Part shown: piece by piece, positions 58,860 to 64,000 of the stretch
How positions within the stretch are numbered: the stretch's first letter is position 1
Layout: the number at the start of each line of letters is the position of its first letter
Assembly (NCBI GenBank): GCA_012295275.1
Contig: CM022672.1
Span: 23,457,476 to 23,521,475, forward strand
Source: Chrysomallon squamiferum
Taxonomy: Eukaryota; Mollusca; Gastropoda; Neomphalida; Peltospiridae
Reading direction: 5' to 3'
Length of the DNA stretch: 64,000 nt
Notes under the pieces: model-generated
Database searches by the model: none
The model's input: only the letters and a program-made list of their open reading frames with translations
Told to the model about the DNA's origin: nothing
Made by a program: the position numbers and the translations under genes

Positions 58860-58945
58860 TGTGGGGTCCTCCTTAGCTCTTGGGCCCTGGAAGAAAGTAC
58901 CTGCTGGACTCGTCTGTAATAGGCCCTGACTCTGGGAATGCAGTC
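58860..58945 (-). pseudogene. Possible degraded reverse-transcriptase fragment
   Basis: A minus-strand frame contains RVRAYYRRVQQVLSS, which resembles the R-YYRRVR-VL motif upstream of a conserved block in some LINE reverse transcriptases. The following residues do not continue the match. The segment is more GC-rich than its flanks. A 10-residue resemblance may be chance. Confidence 0.2.
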
Positions 58946-59644
58946 CACCTGTGTACGTTACTGATAAGACTGATAGTCATACACTGAAAGAAAAAGAAGA
59001 AATAAGGATAAACAAAAACAAAAAGATGATAATTATAATTATGTACTTTACATCTAATTTCTTTTTAAAACAAAAACACGTAAAAAAAATTTTAAAAAAA
59101 ACACGTGAAAAATATTATTTATTCAACCACTATTCTTCGCCTTCACGGCAAAGACTGCAAACGTTCTAGTAAGACTGAGTTATCATTGCAGTTCTAAGTG
59201 TCCACGGCTCAAATTCACGATAACTTGCTAATTTGGTACCTTGCTAGATCGTAGCAAGCTTCCATAAAATATAATTCGTAAAAAATATGTTTTAAGCTTT
59301 CAATGCACCAGCAAAACATATTACTATTTTAAAATGCATATCAATTGCTTTGCTGACTCAAGTTAGTGCTTTGTCACTGAGGCCATGAAATACAGTTAAT
59401 TCAGCAATATATATATATATACATATATACATACACACACACAGACCCATCCACCCCTTCACATACATGAAAGCAAACTCCTTTTTTCTTTTGCTTGTAT
59501 TGTACTTTTTTTATTGTGATGCGCCCACAATTACCTTAATGAAAATTTTTCGTTTTGCGAGTAACTTGTTTCCCTTACCTTTTTATAGCAGAATATATAT
59601 ATATTGAAATACCATTAATCCGTTTCATCCACACAAAAACCATC

Positions 59645-59835
59645 CCATTATTTATTTTTTATTTATTTATTTATTTTATTTTTTTATTTTATTTTATTTT
59701 TATTTTTTTTTATTTTTTTATTTTTATTTATTTATTTTTTGTAACGTGTTTTTAAATAAGAAAAATGTATTTATAAAAACAAAATAAAAAAAAGAATGTA
59801 AAGAAATAAATTCTTTTTGTAAAGTGTATTTATCT
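59645..59835. repeat. (TTTA)n/(TTTTA)n low-complexity tract
   Basis: T-rich tetra/pentanucleotide sequence, then A/T-rich DNA, bordering the truncated side of the Tigger fragment. Confidence 0.8.
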
Positions 59836-59851
59836 TGGAGATCACACACAT

Positions 59852-60064
59852 TATTTTGACGGCTTTGGCTGGAGTTACAGCCTTTATCGACTGCTTCAGC
59901 TTCAGTGTGGTACATGTAAAAGTACTACGCTCGTACTGCCTAGCCAAGTCGACTACATGCACACCTCGCTCGTGTTTTTCTATGAATTCAAGCTTTGATC
60001 CAATGGACATCATCCGCTTCTTCTTCTCAGCACTGTCCTTTGCACTCACTTTCTTAGGATCCAT
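59852..60064 (-). pseudogene. Tigger-like transposase, N-terminal HTH fragment
   Basis: The frame from ATG at 60064 encodes about 71 residues beginning MDPKKVSAKDSAEKKKR. It continues with a CENP-B/psq-type helix-turn-helix signature (KLEFIEKHERGVHVVDLARQY, then an LK-K-SIKA turn and TPAKAVKI), the usual N-terminus of pogo/Tigger transposases. It is intact as a frame but covers only the start of a protein several hundred residues long. The last codons to the stop at 59771 are not homologous, and the DDE catalytic domain is missing. An open extension upstream to 60133 is probably the element's leader. It cannot encode an active transposase. Confidence 0.75.
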
Positions 60065-60340
60065 GGCCAGAAAAAGGAAATTGGACAAAATACTGCTCAA
60101 AACGCGAGCCCAACACAACAGCGATGCTTCCATGGTGAGTTAACCACGTGAAATAAACGAATGAGACGCGGGATGCTGGCCGGATGTTATGTTGTTCGTT
60201 GCGTCAACTAGCTGCGGAGTATCTGAAGCTCGCTCGTAACTCGGTTTTTGGCTCGCAACTCAAAGCAAGAGCTCCGCCAGGCGACTGCTTGTAACTCAAA
60301 AAACTTGTAAGTTGGGCACTCGAACCTCGAGGTACCACTG
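59852..60340 (-). mobile_element. Tigger/pogo-type DNA transposon, 5' fragment
   Basis: The minus strand starts at 60340 with CAGTGGTACCTCGAGG, preceded by TA at 60341-60342. This matches Tigger-type terminal repeats and their TA target site. The subterminal GTTCGAGTGCCCAACTTAC and repeated GAGTTAC/GAGTTGCGAGC words are also typical of these ends. A transposase N-terminus starts 276 bp inside (next entry). No matching 3' terminus is seen: homology stops near 59850 and the flank is T-rich simple sequence, so this is a 5'-only relic. Confidence 0.8.
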
Positions 60341-60375
60341 TATATGTGTGTATGTGTATATATATATATATATAC

Positions 60376-60444
60376 CAAAAAAAAGACAACAAAACAATAT
60401 ATACATATATATGTATGTATGTATTGTTTTGTTGTTGTTTTTTG
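60376..60444. repeat. Imperfect hairpin with TA/CATA core
   Basis: The arms read ACAACAAAACAATATATACA and, inverted, ACAACAAAACAATACATACA, flanked by A8 and T6 runs. Each arm is about 34 nt with a few mismatches. It lies 30 bp beyond the Tigger end and is separated from it by (GT/TA)n. Confidence 0.7.
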
Positions 60445-62242
60445 TCAGAGCTCTGAGTGGTGATATAATCTGAATTTTGCTTGGTCGTTTAACAAAAATT
60501 CATTACTGCTGTACTCTAACTGTACTGGGTCTGAAAATGCAGTTTTATTTGATCACCAATAGTATTGCTAGCATGGATACCTGTAGTTAAAGTGTACATG
60601 TGGCGGTCGTCACAAAGTGTGATACAAAACAACACTGTTGCTAAACACATTAAAACTCGTTTCTTCATTGAAGCGTGAGTCGTGACGGTCTAGCGGTGTT
60701 TACTGACTACAACAATCCGTCTGCCAATGTATGCGATGACGTAACGATTACAGAGAGGTGATGGTCATTCTGGCTCTTTTCTTTAATAAATTAATTAAGA
60801 CTGGAAGGAGCGGCAATCAGAAAAGAAAGAAAGGGGAGAAAAACAACAGCTATGAAATAATAATAAAACGTATGTTGAAAATATTAAGAAAATATTTTGA
60901 CGGTTTCTGCATATCATCAAAAGTACACTTTAAAACACAGACTTAACTGACGAATGAGTGATGTATTATTATGATAATTAATTATTTAATTTATATCGAA
61001 TGTCAGTACACACAGATATATTGTTGTTAATGTCTTCCGAATGGTGAGTAAAGTGGGATCATAAAATCTTGCTAAGCCTAGTTTGCTGAACTGTTCTTTA
61101 ATTTGTTGCTACATCGCATTCATAAAACTTTTCTAACAGTGTGTCTGCATGTGTGTGTGTATATATTCTGGATACATAATTACTTTTTACAAGTTATTTT
61201 TTATTATTTATTTATTTATTTACAGTTCAATCGTAAGTAATTAATGACGAAGGACAGTAAAACCTCTTTATTAGGCCAGCATCAGTTTTGGCGTATGATT
61301 AATTCGCTGAGATCATGAATTACTACCTGCCTTTATAATAGCCCCAAAATAGCCGAGCCTGTTTCCCCGCTTGTTTTAGAGAATAACAAAAAGTATGCTG
61401 ATTTTAGACCCGTTTATTTCCGATCGTTCGATAAGCTTGAAAATATTAACGAACGAATTTAGGAAGAAAAAAAATTCTAATCGTTGAATCGTTGGTGGAT
61501 GGGAAAAAAGTCATAGAAAAAAGTCACAATTTAGTACAGAAAAAAAAATCGCAATTTTTATATACATCGCTTCTATTTTTATCATTGTCTCGAAGAAGTG
61601 CATGATAGATTTTGGTATCTGTTTGTTGTCAAATTATTAATACCAAGAAATCAATACGAAATCGCATGTTGTTTTGCAAAACAAGTCACGAGAAAAGAGG
61701 GGGAGTAAATTTTTTTTTTTTTTTTTTTTTGTTCTGGTACTTTTTTTTTTTAAAACGTTGTTCAAGGGTTTAATATTTCAAAATAATAACAAAGAAAAAA
61801 AAAAGAAGATGTTGTTTAGAAAGGATCTTCATTATGACCCTTGTTGTCACATGTTCAGGGAATGGACATTTGACAATACACATGATCAGCTAATTGCAAC
61901 AACACCATAAAATAAAAGGTACAAAATTTTTGAAAATAACTATAATGAAAAATATAGTTTGTATTCAACAAATATGACGAGAAATATAACTGATTTGTAT
62001 GATTTAAATAGTCTTGATGATTGTAGACAAGATAGGCTGATGGCGGTTTATCCGGTAATTTTACTAAATGTTTGCATTGCTGTGTGTCTCCTGAATCTTT
62101 GGTAGGTGGCAGATGCCGGTGGGGATCTGTAAAACCAGGTACATTTATGAATATTTAAAAAGAGACAATCCGTAATCAAACGGGTTTTGGACGATAAACG
62201 GACGGTTAGTGATATACAAGAGGACGTTATAAACAAGTTTGA
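60445..62242. other. Unique DNA, no gene seen
   Basis: (TTTA)n at 61203-61226 and T runs at 61709-61750; otherwise unique. Confidence 0.5.
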
Positions 62243-62250
62243 CTCTATAA

Positions 62251-62517
62251 TAGTGGTTCCCAAACTTTTTCGCTCCATGCCCCACCTCAACATCTAAAAA
62301 ATGTTTTTGTCCCACTTTGATATAAAAACAAAAAAAGTTTTGTAAAACTGTATTTACTGTGAAATGAAGTGGAAATCCTTTAAGTAAACAAACTGCTCGT
62401 ATGTGCTGCCAGATACACGATAACATGCGTAGACGAAGTGTAACTGGAAGTTTGGTCGTATTATATCACTTTCAAATTGCACCCTGTGGGGTGTGCGCAC
62501 CACGTTGGGAATCACTG
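62251..62517. mobile_element. hAT-type MITE, 267 bp
   Basis: The element begins TAGTGGTTCCCAAAC and ends in the inverse of CAGTGATTCCCAACG, which is a terminal repeat typical of hAT elements. It is flanked by 8-bp direct repeats CTCTATAA (62243-62250) and GTCTGTAA (62518-62525) with two mismatches, the size expected for hAT target duplications. No transposase is encoded; open frames across it are incidental. Degraded ends and flanks suggest an old insertion. Confidence 0.75.
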
Positions 62518-63102
62518 GTCTGTAACAATAAAAAGACATTTTTATATATATATGACTGATTTTGTGAATGTAGTAATTGTTTCTTAATGCCCGGATTACA
62601 CCGTTTATGACTGATCAGCAATGCATTTATATTATCTGCCAGCATTTTATTACCCTTGAAGAAATTATAGTAGACTGATGCTTCAGAAGATTTATTCTTC
62701 AATACATGACAGGAAACATTTCTTTTTATTATAGAAGCGCTTAAAAAACTGAGACTTCAGAGAAGGGTCATCAATAAATTATTGTTATATTTACAATGAT
62801 TATTTATCAGTTTGTTTTCAGAATATTATCGATGTTTGTTCATTTTGTCGTTGTATTCTTAAATATTTATTCTTTCATTAAATTATTGTAAACCATTTTG
62901 TAGTTGCTGCTTTTTGTTTTTTCATTGGTACATAATACATAAAGACTGATAATTAATTGTCTACAATTTTAAAAATATATACCTTTTTGATGTTGTTGAT
63001 TAAAACATTATTTTTATACTAACGTACTTAGTATAATTTATATAGATTACTTGTTTTATTGACTATTTTCTCTATGAAGAAGATAAATGACTTGACTATA
63101 TA

Positions 63103-63103
63103 A

Positions 63104-63190
<87 letters not shown>
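63103..63190. repeat. (AAT)n-(ATT)n palindromic microsatellite
   Basis: About 14 AAT units run directly into about 16 ATT units with the centre near 63144, making one self-complementary 88-bp tract that could form a cruciform. Confidence 0.9.
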
Positions 63191-63192
<2 letters not shown>

Positions 63193-63401
63193 CAACGATA
63201 ATAAAAATATATAATATTTCGAAATATTTTCGTATTTATTTTTATTTCATTAATCTAACTGTTACAAACGAAAAAGAAAAATTGAGAAGAACTACCAGTG
63301 TTTCATTTAATGAGATCGCGTTTTGTACGAGCTTGTTGTGAATAATTTAGGATTAATATTTTATCATGCTAGACGCAGGAAAATATCAGCTGCTTATACT
63401 G

Positions 63402-63660
63402 GATAGCAGTTTCTATTTCGCGATCTTGGTTAAACATTTAAAACGATGCTCTTCGTTTTGCCAAGACTATACATAAAATAGTAGTTTCTATTTCGCGGTC
63501 TTAGTTAAAAATTTAGAGCGATGTTTTTTCTTTTGCCGAACTACGTATAAGATAATATTTTTCTCTTTCGCTATGTTAGATAAACATTTAAAACGTTGCC
63601 CGATCCATGCATATCACAAAAAAATATATATATTTCGTGTTGAACATTTAAAATGATTCT
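63402..63660. repeat. 75-bp tandem array, three full units and one partial
   Basis: TTCTATTTCG-type words begin at 63411, 63486 and 63561 (period 75), each followed by TTAGWTAAACATTTAAAACG-like and TTTGCC segments. A partial fourth unit near 63634 keeps the ATTTCG and GAACATTTAAAA parts. Divergence increases towards the right. Confidence 0.8.
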
Positions 63661-64000
63661 GCTAACGTTCTAGAACAGTCATCAAACCAAACTACTACCG
63701 TTATGATTCAAGGCTACTTAATCAATTAATAGCATGAACTGTAGGGCAGAGTCGTTTTCGTGGAACATCCAATTAGGAACACCAGTCATCACTTGCGATT
63801 ATTTTGGGCAGCACATTGTAAAGTGTCGCAACGATCCACAGATACACATGTCAGTGACGTGGACTCTGCAAATAGCACCAACGTCATTATCATGCAATGA
63901 CAGATAAATTTATACGCTGTAAAGTGTTCACTGCTGTTTTCATATTTATTTTCTGATATTTCGGTAAAAACTAACATTTTCTTTAAAAAGACAGGTTACG

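Larger units (their letters stand above)
56446..59644. other. Unique DNA with small microsatellites, no gene recognised
   Basis: T run at 56648-56668, (GTT)n at 57016-57044, (TTTA)n-(TTTG)n at 57673-57712, (TA)n at 58522-58556, (TA)n-(CA)n at 59405-59443. The block 56680-56900 is GC-richer. Confidence 0.5.
62526..64000. other. Unique AT-rich DNA around the repeats at 63103 and 63402
   Basis: Apart from the palindromic AAT/ATT tract and the 75-bp array, no repeat or convincing coding frame is seen. Confidence 0.5.

Noticed and set aside
59835-60143. Plus-strand 102-codon frame over the transposase fragment
   Set aside because: Antisense of the Tigger-like HTH coding sequence.
62048-62539. 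Minus-strand frames across the MITE region
   Set aside because: They span MITE boundaries and target duplications and have no transposase motifs.

Overview
The window is AT-rich, gene-poor animal DNA, packed with microsatellites: (GA)n, (GT)n, (CATA)n/(GTAT)n, (TCTA)n, and (AAT)n joined to other triplets. It holds one gene I recognise with confidence, an APGWamide-type neuropeptide precursor on the minus strand (exon 37621-38172). APGWamide precursors are characteristic of molluscs. Together with the microsatellite load, the long unique intergenic stretches and the thin DNA-transposon content, this suggests a mollusc, probably a cephalopod such as an octopus. The species is inference; the neuropeptide family is read directly from the sequence.

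Layout. 1-37 kb is intergenic or intronic: unique AT-rich DNA cut by microsatellites. It also holds an inverted pair of a dispersed repeat (25907-26333 and 28689-29065), a perfect 60-bp-arm hairpin (23164-23296), a small dispersed hairpin element in two copies (12264 and 18929), a degenerate GGGGGCTTTTGTCC-type repeat (about 31860-31995) and an 82-bp tandem duplication (34828-34993). 37.0-38.4 kb is the APGWamide locus: TATA box, signal peptide, seven APGW-GKR and three EPGW-GKR units, then a GTAAGT splice donor that ends the exon before the end of the open frame; a possible second exon lies at 37040-37168. 38.4-59 kb is again unique DNA and microsatellites. It has three unrecognised plus-strand open frames that look like 3'-terminal exons (44069-44256, 49384-49770, 56344-56445), a 152-173 bp tandem repeat (52399-52850), and a 161-bp element with inverted ends enclosing a (CATA)n tract (56062-56222). 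59.8-64 kb carries two DNA-transposon pieces, a Tigger/pogo 5' fragment (59852-60340) and a hAT-type MITE (62251-62517), plus a 75-bp tandem array (63402-63660).

Function. The only inferable product is a secretory prohormone. It would be cut at KR sites and amidated at the Gly of each GKR to give APGWamide and, less usually, EPGWamide. No tRNA, rRNA, CRISPR array or bacterial gene organisation was seen. Most long open frames here are translations of microsatellites (poly-[16 protein letters not shown], polyF, polyL) and are not annotated as genes.
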